In this document: positions 23,214 through 33,332 of the stretch, in pieces
Position numbering within the stretch: the stretch's first letter is position 1
Layout: each line of letters begins with the position of its first letter
From: Myxococcales bacterium
GTDB lineage: Bacteria > Myxococcota_A > UBA9160 > UBA4427
Assembly: GCA_012960035.1 (NCBI GenBank)
Contig: DUBZ01000022.1
Coordinates: 1-39,912 of the forward strand
Direction: 5' to 3'
Length of the DNA stretch: 39,912 bases
Notes under the pieces: model-generated
Seen by the model: the letters and a program-made list of their open reading frames with translations, nothing else
Database searches by the model: none
Told to the model about the DNA's origin: nothing
Translations under genes and position numbers: made by a program

Positions 23214-25076
23214 CTAAGAATTCGCCAAGAGTTGTTGAGCGGTCATTACGAGCTCGCTTGAGCAGGCGAGGTTGGGTTGTCCCTCGCCAACTTGTACTTC
23301 GACGTGCCTTCGAAGCGAAGTTGTTGTTCCACTGGGGCCGCGGTTCGTCTGGCCCTGACCTGAGAGTTCGTGCAGCGCGATCGGCACGCCGAGAACCGTC
23401 GCGTCTTCCAACACTTGAGCGAGGTGTTCGTGAAGAAGTGGGCCCGTGGCGGAGCCAGCGTTTTTTGAACCGGAAAAAACGCAGACGACTTCGCCTGCTT
23501 CGAGCGCGCGGCGGATCGATGTGGCCGCGGCGGTAGAGGCCTCTGCGCTCCCGTCGTCCGCCATCAAAATCGCGCCAAACCACTTGGTGAGCACTGCACT
23601 CCCCAGCGAGTTCGGTTTGGATGTTTCATGGACGAACCGCACGGGTCTTTCGCTCGCAGCGGTGATGAGTGGCCAGTCGAGCCAGCCCATCGGGTTGGCG
23701 ACCAAGAGACACGCACCCTCGCCCGGTATTCGTGCGCGCCCGACGTAACGCACCTTGTATCGTGTGAGCCCCAAAAGCCAGATCAAAAATCGCAGAATGA
23801 ACTCGGGGTGCGATGCGAGCAAGTAGAGGGATGTCCCGACGTTGAGCGCTGCCAGCACGATGAATAACTGCGGCGTGCTGATTTCCCTTGCGTAAAGAAC
23901 CGAAACGATGACCGCGGACCCCAGCATAAATAAGGCCCCCGCGACGTTGTTCGCGGCGATGACTTGGGAGCGTGTTTCGAGCGCGGTGCGATGTTGAAGC
24001 AGCGCGTACAAGGGAACGATGAAGAAGCTGCTCGCGATCCCCATTCCACACACATCCAACATGGCGCGATAGATGACGAGGTTCGCTGAGCCGCCCAGAG
24101 CGGTTGCGGCGGTCACGATGTCGTCCGGGAGTTGGCTGTAGTTGATCAAACCAATGTCGAGGGAAAACAGGCTCAGCCCCGCCAAGCCGAAGGGCACCAT
24201 CCCGAGTTCGATGCTGGTGTCCGAAAGCAGGTCGGTGAGTACCGCTCCCGCCGCGATGCTCAATGTGAAAAGCGACAGGAACATGATGTACAGCGACTCA
24301 TCGCCGTGGACGAACAACTTCACAAAGTTGGGCAGTTGCGCCATCACCATCGCGCCCAGAAACCAAAACCACGAGATCCCAATAATGGATAGAAAGACTG
24401 AATTGTTTTGCTTCGTGATGCGGTAGAGGTTTCCGTACTCGCTTAGCCAGTTCCATCGGATCTGAATGTCGGGGTTCGCTGGGGCTGCGAACGGGATCTT
24501 CCGACTTGCGAGCCACCCCGCTACAGAAAAAACAATGAGCGCGCCGCCGGCGAAGTACACGCTCTGCAGGATCAAGATCCCGCCGACGATCGTGCCCGTG
24601 AGAATCGCCACAAAGGTCCCGCTCTCCACGAGCGCCGTGCCTTCCATCAGCTCGTCCTCGCGCAGATGCTGCGGGATGATGCTGTACTTCACCGGGCCGA
24701 AGAACGTGGACTGCGTACCCATCAAGAACAGGATCCCGATCAAGTAGGTGTCCGCCCATCCGAAGCCGGCGCCCGCGAGCACGAAGCCTAGGGCGGCGAG
24801 CAGCATGATGACGATCTCGAGGAATTTGACCCGCCGCATGATCCCGGCCTTCTCGTATTTGTCCGAGATCTGGCCAGCGATGGGGGAGAATAGGAAGTAG
24901 GGAAGAATGAACAAGCCGGATGCGGTCGCGATGAGCTGTCCGGTTTCGGCTTCGGACATGGTTGCGCGGAACGTAATCATCAGGACGAGAGCCTGCTTGA
25001 ACGCGTTGTCGGTAAAGGCGCTGAGGAATTGCGTCCAAAAAAACGGCGCAAACCTCTTTTCGAATATGATCGCCAA
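23214..25076 (-). CDS. LplT-type MFS transporter fused to a degenerate PlsC-like acyltransferase domain
   Basis: About 620 residues. Residues 1-405 are a 12-helix MFS lysophospholipid-transporter-like domain (FFWTQFLSAFTDNAFKQ, then GPVKYSIIPQHL, as in LplT and Aas-type fusions). Residues 420-600 are a PlsC/LPLAT-like domain. At the catalytic NHx4D box the sequence is NPMGWLD, so the His is replaced by Pro while Asp remains. At the FPEG box it reads FSGS (VVCVFSGSKNAG). Acyltransfer by the usual mechanism is therefore unlikely. Known relatives flip lysophospholipids inward and reacylate them. The AMP-ligase third domain of full Aas proteins is absent. Start TTG 25076 is chosen for GGAGG 7 nt upstream; TTG 25100 is an alternative. 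Confidence 0.85.
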   Translation of the reverse strand: MAIIFEKRFAPFFWTQFLSAFTDNAFKQALVLMITFRATMSEAETGQLIATASGLFILPYFLFSPIAGQISDKYEKAGIMRRVKFLEIVIMLLAALGFVLAGAGFGWADTYLIGILFLMGTQSTFFGPVKYSIIPQHLREDELMEGTALVESGTFVAILTGTIVGGILILQSVYFAGGALIVFSVAGWLASRKIPFAAPANPDIQIRWNWLSEYGNLYRITKQNNSVFLSIIGISWFWFLGAMVMAQLPNFVKLFVHGDESLYIMFLSLFTLSIAAGAVLTDLLSDTSIELGMVPFGLAGLSLFSLDIGLINYSQLPDDIVTAATALGGSANLVIYRAMLDVCGMGIASSFFIVPLYALLQHRTALETRSQVIAANNVAGALFMLGSAVIVSVLYAREISTPQLFIVLAALNVGTSLYLLASHPEFILRFLIWLLGLTRYKVRYVGRARIPGEGACLLVANPMGWLDWPLITAASERPVRFVHETSKPNSLGSAVLTKWFGAILMADDGSAEASTAAATSIRRALEAGEVVCVFSGSKNAGSATGPLLHEHLAQVLEDATVLGVPIALHELSGQGQTNRGPSGTTTSLRRHVEVQVGEGQPNLACSSELVMTAQQLLANS

Positions 25077-25235
25077 GCGCGACCTCCGGGTGTTGGCCAA
25101 GCTTGCGGGGTTGCCCGTGGTCTTGCAATGGCTGCGATACGCGAGCTTGTTGTGCGTCGCCTCGGTTCGGTGTCTTCTCTATGCTGCGTAGCCGCAGTTT
25201 GGATCGCGGTTCGCACGTCATATCGAGGGGGTGAA

Positions 25236-26009
25236 GTGGGACTCTTGGAAGGCAAGGTTGGCTTGGTCACGGGAGCGAGTTCCGGTCTTGGGCGCGCGAC
25301 TTCGAATCTCGCTTCCGAAGAAGGCTCGAAGATCGTCCTCGTCGACATCAATGACGAGGCCGGCGAAGCAGCTGCCGAAGAAATTCGCAAAGCCGGTGGA
25401 CACGCGATCTACGTTCACGCCGATGTGACAAAACCTGCTGAAGTTGAAGCCATGGTCGCCGCAACGGTGTCTGAGTTTGGTCGACTCGACTGGGCGTCGA
25501 ACAACGCCGTCGGCGGTGGCGGTGCGATGAAGCTCTTGCATGAAACCGACAATGCCGTGTGGTCGAGCACCATGGACGTTTGTCTCGACGGTGTTTTCAA
25601 TTGCATGAAGGCAGAAGTCCCCGCGATGATGGAGGCGGGTGGCGGGTCGATCGTCAACATCATTACGGCGAGCGTCTTCAAGGGCGAAGCCATGCTCGGC
25701 GCTTACATCGCGGCGAAGGGCGGAGTGGATGCGCTCACGCGCACCGGTGCTGCGGAATACGCGGGCTGTGGAATTCGGGTCAACTCAGTTGCGCCCGGCG
25801 GTTTCGAAACGCCTCAGATCGCGAACTACTTTCGGAAATTCCCGGAACACAAAGAAAAAACGATCAACCAGCACGCGATGCGACGCATCGGGCAACCCAG
25901 GGAGGTTGCGGAGCCCGTCATTTGGCTCGCTTCGGATCGCGCATCATTTGTGACCGGTATCTGCATCCCGTGCGAAGGCGGGATCAACGTCAACTCTCAT
26001 CTGTTGTAA
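25236..26009 (+). CDS. Short-chain dehydrogenase/reductase
   Basis: A 257-residue classical SDR, NAD(P)-dependent. The cofactor motif is TGASSGLG (about residues 11-18), and Asp in VLVDIN favours NAD(H). The active-site Ser is probably in IITAS and the YxxxK pair is in AYIAAKGG. The usual NNAG reads NNAV here, a mild deviation. The C-terminal IPCEGGINV closes the fold. Start GTG 25236 is preceded by GAGGGGG; the frame extends upstream through the intergenic region without family character. It is followed after 42 nt by a thiolase, so a beta-hydroxyacyl-CoA or hydroxysteroid oxidation is plausible. Confidence 0.93.
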   Translation: MGLLEGKVGLVTGASSGLGRATSNLASEEGSKIVLVDINDEAGEAAAEEIRKAGGHAIYVHADVTKPAEVEAMVAATVSEFGRLDWASNNAVGGGGAMKLLHETDNAVWSSTMDVCLDGVFNCMKAEVPAMMEAGGGSIVNIITASVFKGEAMLGAYIAAKGGVDALTRTGAAEYAGCGIRVNSVAPGGFETPQIANYFRKFPEHKEKTINQHAMRRIGQPREVAEPVIWLASDRASFVTGICIPCEGGINVNSHLL

Positions 26010-27215
<1,206 letters not shown>

Positions 27216-27249
27216 GCTGCGTATTTCCGAGTGTCGAAGGTCAATCTTA

Positions 27250-27423
27250 GTGACACTTCACAGTTCGGTTCGTGTGCGAACTGTGCCCGGCCGCACAAGC
27301 AATCCAACCCGAAACGTGGATCTCGAAGCGGCGCTTCGATCGACCCTGCAGCGGCTACGCCGGGCTCTGTCGGACGCCAATGTCGAAGTCACAGTCGACG
27401 TGCAGGAAGCGCTTCCGTTGTGA
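27250..27423 (+). CDS. Small hypothetical protein (57 residues)
   Basis: A short frame from GTG 27250 with AAGG 9 nt upstream, in the gap between the thiolase and the convergent P450. The C-terminal half (LEAALRSTLQRLRRALSDAN, then VEVTVDVQEALPL) looks like a helix followed by a strand, and its codon use resembles the neighbours. I recognise no family. It could equally be non-coding sequence. Confidence 0.28.
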   Translation: MTLHSSVRVRTVPGRTSNPTRNVDLEAALRSTLQRLRRALSDANVEVTVDVQEALPL

Positions 27424-27454
27424 GCGTGCCGACTTGGAGAGACGCGCGAGTCCC

Positions 27455-28756
27455 TCAACCCAATTGCGGCCCACGTTCCGGGCTGTGCGTCGCAAGATCA
27501 AGTGGTAGCTCCTGGGGCCCCCGCAGGATCATTGAACGGACGTAGTCCTTTGGTTCAGTCGGGCCCGTAAAGTTGGGGAAGCGCCGAAGCAGCGTCGAGA
27601 TCACAATTTCGGTTTCGAGTTTTGCGAGTTGGGAGCCCAGGCAGAAATGGTTGCCGAGACCTAAACCGAGATGCGGGTTTTCGGTTCGTCCGAGGTCGAG
27701 TTGTTCAGGGTTTTTAAATTGCGCCGGGTCTCGGTTCGCCGCCGCGACTACGCAGACCACCATCTGGCCCTTGCGAATCTTTTTGCCACCAACTTCGCAA
27801 TCTTCGATGGCGGCGCGATCGGTCAACATCACAGATCCGCAGTAGCGCAAGAATTCATCCACCGCGGTTTCGATGAGGCTCGGGTCGTCTTGCAAGCGCT
27901 TGCGTTCGCCCGGGTTGCGCAGCAACTCGATGACTGAGTTTCCAATCAGGTTCGTCGTGGTTTCGTGTCCCGCGACCATGATGAGCGAAACGAGCGCCAA
28001 CAAGTCTCGTTCGTCGAGCTTTACGCCGTTTTCTTCCGCGGCAAGCATGGCGGACAGCAGATCGTCCTTGGGCGACTTCCTGCGGTCTTCAAGAATCGGG
28101 CGAAGGTGCGCGTTTAGTTCCTTGACCGCTTTGCGGATCCCGGCATCGCCGCCGGTCGCTTGGAGTGGATCAAGTAGTTGCGCGAGATACTTCGACCACG
28201 CCGCAAACTTCGGGATGTCCTGGTGTGGAAGTCCGAGTAGCTCCACGATGACACTGATCGGTAGTGGATGAGCGAGGTCGCGAATCAATGCGACGTCTTC
28301 GCTTACACTCATGTCGTCAAGCAGCGAGTCAACCCGAGCCTGAATGTGTTCGCGCAGGGCTTCGATGCGCCGGGGTGTGAAGGCCTTACCGACGAGCCCG
28401 CGCAGCTTGCGGTGTTCCGCGCCGTCGAGCATCAACAGGTTTCGTTCAACCATCGCCGAAAACTCGGGGTCTTTCTGAATCGATTTGTTGATCGCCTGCA
28501 TGATGTCGGTGTTCATGCGGTCGGTCGTAAAGCTCTTGCTGCGCAGGACGAACTGCACGTCTTCATAGGTGGTCGCAATATGGGCCATGAAAACGCGGCT
28601 CTTATAGAGCGGCTGCTCCTCTCGCATTTTTCGGTACACGGTATACGGGTCGCGGCGGAACTTGGAAGTGAACGGATTGAATGGGCCAAACAAGAAGCCG
28701 AGCATTCCCATCAACCATTCTTGGGCAACGATCCACTGCAGGATTCGCAGGATCAT
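27455..28756 (-). CDS. Cytochrome P450
   Basis: A 433-residue bacterial P450 monooxygenase. Motifs: I-helix AGHETTTN, K-helix E-x-x-R in EFLRYCG, and heme loop GLGNHFCLGSQLA with the proximal Cys. Start ATG 28756 is preceded by AGGGAGAG; a 22-codon upstream extension lacks a ribosome site. The N-terminus (ILRILQWIVAQEWLMGMLGFLFG) is more hydrophobic than in most soluble bacterial P450s, suggesting membrane association. It presumably hydroxylates a hydrophobic substrate using ferredoxin partners encoded elsewhere. It lies 97 nt downstream of a second P450 on the same strand and may be co-transcribed. Confidence 0.95.
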   Translation of the reverse strand: MILRILQWIVAQEWLMGMLGFLFGPFNPFTSKFRRDPYTVYRKMREEQPLYKSRVFMAHIATTYEDVQFVLRSKSFTTDRMNTDIMQAINKSIQKDPEFSAMVERNLLMLDGAEHRKLRGLVGKAFTPRRIEALREHIQARVDSLLDDMSVSEDVALIRDLAHPLPISVIVELLGLPHQDIPKFAAWSKYLAQLLDPLQATGGDAGIRKAVKELNAHLRPILEDRRKSPKDDLLSAMLAAEENGVKLDERDLLALVSLIMVAGHETTTNLIGNSVIELLRNPGERKRLQDDPSLIETAVDEFLRYCGSVMLTDRAAIEDCEVGGKKIRKGQMVVCVVAAANRDPAQFKNPEQLDLGRTENPHLGLGLGNHFCLGSQLAKLETEIVISTLLRRFPNFTGPTEPKDYVRSMILRGPQELPLDLATHSPERGPQLG

Positions 28757-28852
28757 TAGTCTCTCCCTTATAAAACGAATTCGCGGCCGAAACGAAAATG
28801 TTGCGGGGAAATCACTATTCAATCCTGGGCGCGGTCTCGAACCTTTAGGATG

Positions 28853-30067
28853 CTAGTTCGGTTTCCAGACGAGCGGTAGATACAGGGCCTCGCGAATCCC
28901 GGCACTGAAAACCGGGGTCTCACCCGGTTTAATCTGATACTGAGGGATGCGCTTGTGCCATTCCTCGAGGGCGACTACGAGTTCCATCCTTGCGAGGTGC
29001 GAGCCGAGGCAGCGGTGGGCGCCCGCTCCAAACGCGATGTGGCGGTTGCCGCTTCGCGCAAAGTCCACGTCCTGAGCGTTGCCAAATTCGTCATCGTCGG
29101 TGTTTGCGGCGCCAATCAATAGCGTCACCATTTCACCCTTCTTGAGGTCGATGTCGCGCAGGGTGACGTCTTGTTTGAGCACCCGGGGTATTGCGGTGAC
29201 GGGGGATTCCCAGCGCAGGAGTTCTTCGATTGCGCCGTCCCATTTGCCAGGGTCGTCGACGACTTGTTGTCGGTGCGCGGGGTTCTCTGCCAGATAGGCG
29301 AGGTTGCATCCAAGAGTCGCCGTCACGGTGTCGAGCCCAGCCAGGATCTGCAAAAAACAGATGTCGAGCATTTCCGTCTCGGTCAGACGATCGCCTTTGA
29401 TTTCTGCCTGAACCAAGTAACCAAGGAAGTCTTCGGTCGGGTTGGCGCGTCGTTCGCGCAGGACGTCTTCGAAATAGGCGTAGATCTGCTTGCCGGTGTC
29501 CGCGCGAATCAGTCCGTGGTCCACTGCGTCCGGGTGATTTTTCTGCGGGCGAATGATGTTGTCTTTGAACGAAAGGAATAGATCGAGATCCGAATGAGGA
29601 AGGCCCATCAGATCCAAGAACGCGATACATGGAAGGGGGATCGCGAAGGCTGCGTCGAACTCGCACTCGCCCTCGTCGTAGAAGCGGTCGATCAACTCGT
29701 TGGCGTGCGCGCGAAGCTTCGGCGCCAAGGCCGACATGCGTTTGCGAGAGAAATAAGGGTCTAAGAGTTTCCGAAAGCGTGTCTGTTCCGGAGGGTCGAT
29801 TTGCTGCGGGATCATCGGGCGCTCGGTTCCGAGTGCCAATTGAACGTCCATCGCAGACGAAAAAATGTCTGGATTTCTCAGTGCGAACATCACGTCGTCG
29901 AAGCGCGAAATGATCGCCATCCCAAAAGGCATACCCGCGCCGCGGTACAGTACCGGGCACTTGTCTCGCATGAGTGCATAGGTGGCTTGAGGGCAGCGAG
30001 CGATCTCGGGAGTGAAGACGTCTACGTCATCCGGGTTAAAGTCTGCTGCGTCGTCTGGGTCGGACAT
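28853..30067 (-). CDS. Cytochrome P450
   Basis: A 404-residue soluble bacterial P450. Motifs: I-helix ILAGLDTVTA, K-helix E-x-x-R in EELLRWES, and heme loop FGAGAHRCLGSHLARME. The I-helix D-T pair replaces the more usual E-T. The ATG is preceded by GAGGAGG. It differs clearly from the second P450 downstream, so the pair is not a recent tandem duplication. Both lie near SDR, thiolase and racemase genes, which would suit oxidation of sterols, terpenoids or branched lipids. No dedicated ferredoxin gene is adjacent. Confidence 0.95.
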   Translation of the reverse strand: MSDPDDAADFNPDDVDVFTPEIARCPQATYALMRDKCPVLYRGAGMPFGMAIISRFDDVMFALRNPDIFSSAMDVQLALGTERPMIPQQIDPPEQTRFRKLLDPYFSRKRMSALAPKLRAHANELIDRFYDEGECEFDAAFAIPLPCIAFLDLMGLPHSDLDLFLSFKDNIIRPQKNHPDAVDHGLIRADTGKQIYAYFEDVLRERRANPTEDFLGYLVQAEIKGDRLTETEMLDICFLQILAGLDTVTATLGCNLAYLAENPAHRQQVVDDPGKWDGAIEELLRWESPVTAIPRVLKQDVTLRDIDLKKGEMVTLLIGAANTDDDEFGNAQDVDFARSGNRHIAFGAGAHRCLGSHLARMELVVALEEWHKRIPQYQIKPGETPVFSAGIREALYLPLVWKPN

Positions 30068-30180
30068 TCGTCCTCCTCGCTTTGTATGATCTGATGAACA
30101 GTCAAGTTAGCGCGAAGTGGGTGCGTGGCGAGTGCACGGGACATTCATTGCGATATTGACTTCCGTGTCAGGGGGTTCGA

Positions 30181-30936
30181 ATGGCGAACAATCGTGTGAA
30201 GGAATTGTGGCAACGAGGCGAGCCGGCTTTTGGAGCCTGGCTTTCGATCCCGAGTTCGCTCTCATGCGAAGCGATTGCTCGTGTGGGTTACGATTATGTA
30301 TGTCTCGACCTGCAGCATGGCCTGATCGACTATCCCGACGCAGCTGAAATGCTGGTCGCGATCAACAGCACCGCCGCCACACCCTTTGTCCGAGTGCCCG
30401 CAAACGACTTCGCCGCGATCAATCGCGCTCTCGACGCCGGAGCGCTGGGCATCATCGTGCCTATGATTCATTCGGCCGATGAAGCTCGTCGGGCAGTCGA
30501 CGCCTGCCTCTATCCACCAAACGGTTCGCGAAGCTATGGCCCGGTGCGAGCATCGATCACCTTCGGCCCCGATTACTTTGCGAAAGCCAACGACATGGTG
30601 ATGTGCGTGCCGATGATCGAGACGAAGGATGCGGTCAAAGACATCGAGGCCATTGTTTCATTGCCCGGCGTTGATGCTGTGTACGTGGGCCCCAATGATC
30701 TGAGTCTTTCACTCGGGCAATCGCCGGCGGCTGACAATGACGGCGCCTATAAACTCGCTTATCACGAAATCGCAAAGCAGTGTGAGATCGCAGGAGTTGT
30801 CGCGGGCATTCATGCCAACGCGGGGCTTGTGTCGAAACACCGCGAAACGGGGTTTCGCATGATTACGATTTCGAGTGATACCGGTTTGTTGCGACGCGGC
30901 GCTGCGCGGGACCTCGAACTCGCGAAAAAGCCCTAG
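30181..30936 (+). CDS. HpcH/HpaI-family aldolase
   Basis: A 251-residue class II pyruvate-type aldolase of the HpcH/HpaI/citrate-lyase-beta fold. It cleaves or forms 2-keto-3-deoxy or 4-hydroxy-2-oxo acids, releasing pyruvate. The barrel is visible from FGAWLSIPSS, with DLQHGLIDY (catalytic His), RVPANDF (substrate Arg), and the metal ligands Glu in PMIETKDAV and Asp in GPNDLSLSLG. Size and motif spacing are normal. It is divergent from the P450 with a 113-nt gap. Possible substrates include 2-keto-3-deoxy sugars or products of aromatic meta-cleavage; none of those pathways is present here. Confidence 0.93.
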   Translation: MANNRVKELWQRGEPAFGAWLSIPSSLSCEAIARVGYDYVCLDLQHGLIDYPDAAEMLVAINSTAATPFVRVPANDFAAINRALDAGALGIIVPMIHSADEARRAVDACLYPPNGSRSYGPVRASITFGPDYFAKANDMVMCVPMIETKDAVKDIEAIVSLPGVDAVYVGPNDLSLSLGQSPAADNDGAYKLAYHEIAKQCEIAGVVAGIHANAGLVSKHRETGFRMITISSDTGLLRRGAARDLELAKKP

Positions 30937-31027
30937 CGACAGCTAGCTTTCGCAACGCAGCCAGCGGCATTGGATCCGCGTTTGGGCGCGTGCGCCTTCT
31001 GCCGCGCAGACTCCTAGCCAACGTCAG

Positions 31028-32215
31028 CTATGTGGCTGTCGTTGTCGCCGCCGGTGCAAGCCAAGAATGTCGGAACGCCAGCGCGATGACGGCTCCGGTC
31101 ATGGTCCCGATCACGTTCAGTGTCAGGTCGCTTAACGATGAGCTTCGCATCGGCAATGCGATCTGAATTGTTTCGATGCCGACACTCAACAAAGCCCCCA
31201 CGAGTGCCACCTGGAACGTGATGACGTAGCCCCGGGCGCTGCGATTTCGAATCAGAATCAACCCGGCGATGAAACCGAGCGGAATAAAGCCGGCGATGTT
31301 GCGGAGCAGATCTTTCAAGAACCAATCTGCCTTCATGTCCCGAAGAGGTGGGATGCCAAATGCCTCGGGTCGCAAGGGCGCAAAAATTCTTGGGACCTCG
31401 AGACGTCCAACAGCGCTATTGGCAATGAGGTTGTCGACCGTGTGGATTAGTTCTTCGTTCTCTCCACCGATCTGTTCAAAATCATATAGCGCCACAAAAT
31501 CGCCGGCGGCACCAAGGCTCGCGAAGTCTCCTTCGACGACGCGCGCGTAATGGTCCGCCACTTCGAACTCGCCCAATGAATTTCCGAGAATGGCGAGGCC
31601 GAGAAGTTCGCCTCGCCATCCCGCCGAACCGTTCCCTAGACAACCAAGCAGCAGCTTGCCGTCGAGGGGTCGATCGCCGCGAATGAGAGTTCGGGTTCGG
31701 GTGTCTCCAGTTGCAATTCCGTCGATGTAGATCGCGGTTCCGCGCTTGGGTCCCGACGTGATCGTGACGAGGTGCGTCTCGCCGGCGGGAAGCCCCGCCG
31801 CATCCATTTCCCAATATCCACGGGCCGCGCGTTTTGTGTCGCGAACGCGGATTACGAGCCAAGACTTCCACTGTCCGATGACCAGGGGAGAAACGCGCGA
31901 GCCGTCCTCGATCGTGAGGATCGTCCCCAGACCCGCGGCCGAGTCTTGGTCGGGCCGGATCATCAGGTGGATCGTCAGCGCGCGTTGCGGAAAGTCATGG
32001 GCATTTCTCAACTCGCCCGCGCTGGTCGCGATGGAGACATTGTCGAAAACAAGGCCGTGACGAGCTTCGAGGGCTTCAACCTGATTCTGCGGCGAGAAAG
32101 AAAACGGTGAGAGGCCCGCATACGTGAGGCCGGCGACCTGAAGTGCAAGCAAGATGCCCAGAATGACATCAATGGGCGTGCGACGCTGACGTTGTTTCTG
32201 GAAGGGCCTCAGCAT
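31028..32215 (-). CDS. LamG-like domain fused to VanZ-like membrane domain
   Basis: A 395-residue protein. A first membrane helix (about residues 17-36, ending LSPFSF, typical of VanZ starts) is followed by a periplasmic insert of about 230 residues. The insert resembles a concanavalin/LamG sandwich: LTIHLMIRPDQ, SWLVIRVRD, THLVTITSG, YIDG, LGCLGNG and WRGELLGLAI. Four VanZ helices then follow (NIAGFIPLGFIAGLIL, then VGIETIQIALPMRSSSLSDLTLN). VanZ-family proteins are of poorly defined envelope function; the original VanZ gives low-level teicoplanin resistance. LamG folds usually bind glycans. An envelope-glycan-binding membrane protein is a reasonable inference. It is divergent from the FHA gene. 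Confidence 0.85.
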   Translation of the reverse strand: MLRPFQKQRQRRTPIDVILGILLALQVAGLTYAGLSPFSFSPQNQVEALEARHGLVFDNVSIATSAGELRNAHDFPQRALTIHLMIRPDQDSAAGLGTILTIEDGSRVSPLVIGQWKSWLVIRVRDTKRAARGYWEMDAAGLPAGETHLVTITSGPKRGTAIYIDGIATGDTRTRTLIRGDRPLDGKLLLGCLGNGSAGWRGELLGLAILGNSLGEFEVADHYARVVEGDFASLGAAGDFVALYDFEQIGGENEELIHTVDNLIANSAVGRLEVPRIFAPLRPEAFGIPPLRDMKADWFLKDLLRNIAGFIPLGFIAGLILIRNRSARGYVITFQVALVGALLSVGIETIQIALPMRSSSLSDLTLNVIGTMTGAVIALAFRHSWLAPAATTTAT

Positions 32216-32363
32216 GGCGCGGGAGCATAGCCAAAATCGTTCGCCGAAAGGGTCTCGCGGTTCAGCTCATGTCGTCTTTGAGCGGCAAGAGAATGCTCGG
32301 ATTGGGAGGGGGAGACTTGGACCGTGTCGTGATAGAATCTGCGTCCAGCTTGGAGGGCGATAC

Positions 32364-33311
32364 GTGGCGAGTAAGCACGATAATGGGTCTTCTGGTCCGG
32401 GCAAAGGTGCTCTCGCCCAAGGTGATCGCGATCTCGCAGAATCGACTGTTGTGTCAGATGCAGTTTTTCCCTCAGAGCCATCGTCGGAAATTGAGGCGGA
32501 AACCGTTTCCTTGAACCGCGTACCGAGTGGGGACACGAGCCGCCGGGAAGGAAACGACGGCAAGCCCGAAGTCGTAGCGACGTTGACCGCGATTGATGGT
32601 GACCTCAAAGGTGACACGTTCGTCCTGCACTGGGGTGAGAACCATCTCGGCCGAGGAGCCGACTGCTCGCCGGTCTTGAACAGCCGTTGGATTTCTCGTT
32701 CCCACGCCATCCTCGAATGCGATGGCGATCGGATGAAGATTCGGGCGATAGAGGGCAAGGAAGTCGCGGTGAACGACACCACGACGACAGACCAGGCACT
32801 ACACGACGGTGACCTCATCCGAATGGGGACCACAATGTTGGTCCTGCGCACGGCGGCCCAGGGTGAAGTGCAGGCAAGCAGCGTCGTCACCGAAGGATCG
32901 GGTAAACACCACAATCCGGCCGCGGTGAGTGCGGCCGCTTCTGGCAAAGCCGCGGCCCAAGCGAGCTCGGGTGCACCGCCACCTGCGCGACGCAAGAATA
33001 GCTGGTGGAAATTCTGGGTGAAGCCCGCGCCGTCTCTCGTGTTCATTAGCGGCAAGCGAACTGGCCAACGCTTCGACCTTACGGGAGCGCGCGTGCGAAT
33101 CGGTGGGTTGCAGGACAACGAGATCGTGATCTCCGGCACCGATGCATCGCGCAATCACGCCGAGCTTCGGGTCCGCGATGGCAAGGTACACATCTGGGAC
33201 CTGCGATCCGTTAATGGCACCTGGGTAAACGAAGAGCAGATCGAAAACAAAGAACTTCGCTTCGGCGACGTGATCCGAATTGGCAGCGAAGAGCTTCGAT
33301 TCGAAGACTGA
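32364..33311 (+). CDS. Twin-FHA-domain protein
   Basis: A 315-residue cytoplasmic protein with two forkhead-associated (phosphothreonine-binding) domains. FHA1 (about residues 80-175) shows HLGRG, SRSHAILE and GTTMLVLR. FHA2 (about 225-315) shows RIGGLQDNEI, SRNHAELR and SVNGTWVNEEQ. Both keep the phosphate-contacting Arg/Ser/His set. An Ala/Ser/Pro-rich linker with a basic WWKFW patch separates them, and the N-terminal 60 residues look disordered. Start GTG 32364 has GGAGG upstream at 7 nt; the longer frame from 32214 overlaps the divergent gene. It should act as an adaptor in Ser/Thr-kinase signalling, but no kinase or phosphatase is in the window. Confidence 0.92.
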   Translation: MASKHDNGSSGPGKGALAQGDRDLAESTVVSDAVFPSEPSSEIEAETVSLNRVPSGDTSRREGNDGKPEVVATLTAIDGDLKGDTFVLHWGENHLGRGADCSPVLNSRWISRSHAILECDGDRMKIRAIEGKEVAVNDTTTTDQALHDGDLIRMGTTMLVLRTAAQGEVQASSVVTEGSGKHHNPAAVSAAASGKAAAQASSGAPPPARRKNSWWKFWVKPAPSLVFISGKRTGQRFDLTGARVRIGGLQDNEIVISGTDASRNHAELRVRDGKVHIWDLRSVNGTWVNEEQIENKELRFGDVIRIGSEELRFED

Positions 33312-33332
33312 TCGACGCCGACCCTGCCGCGT

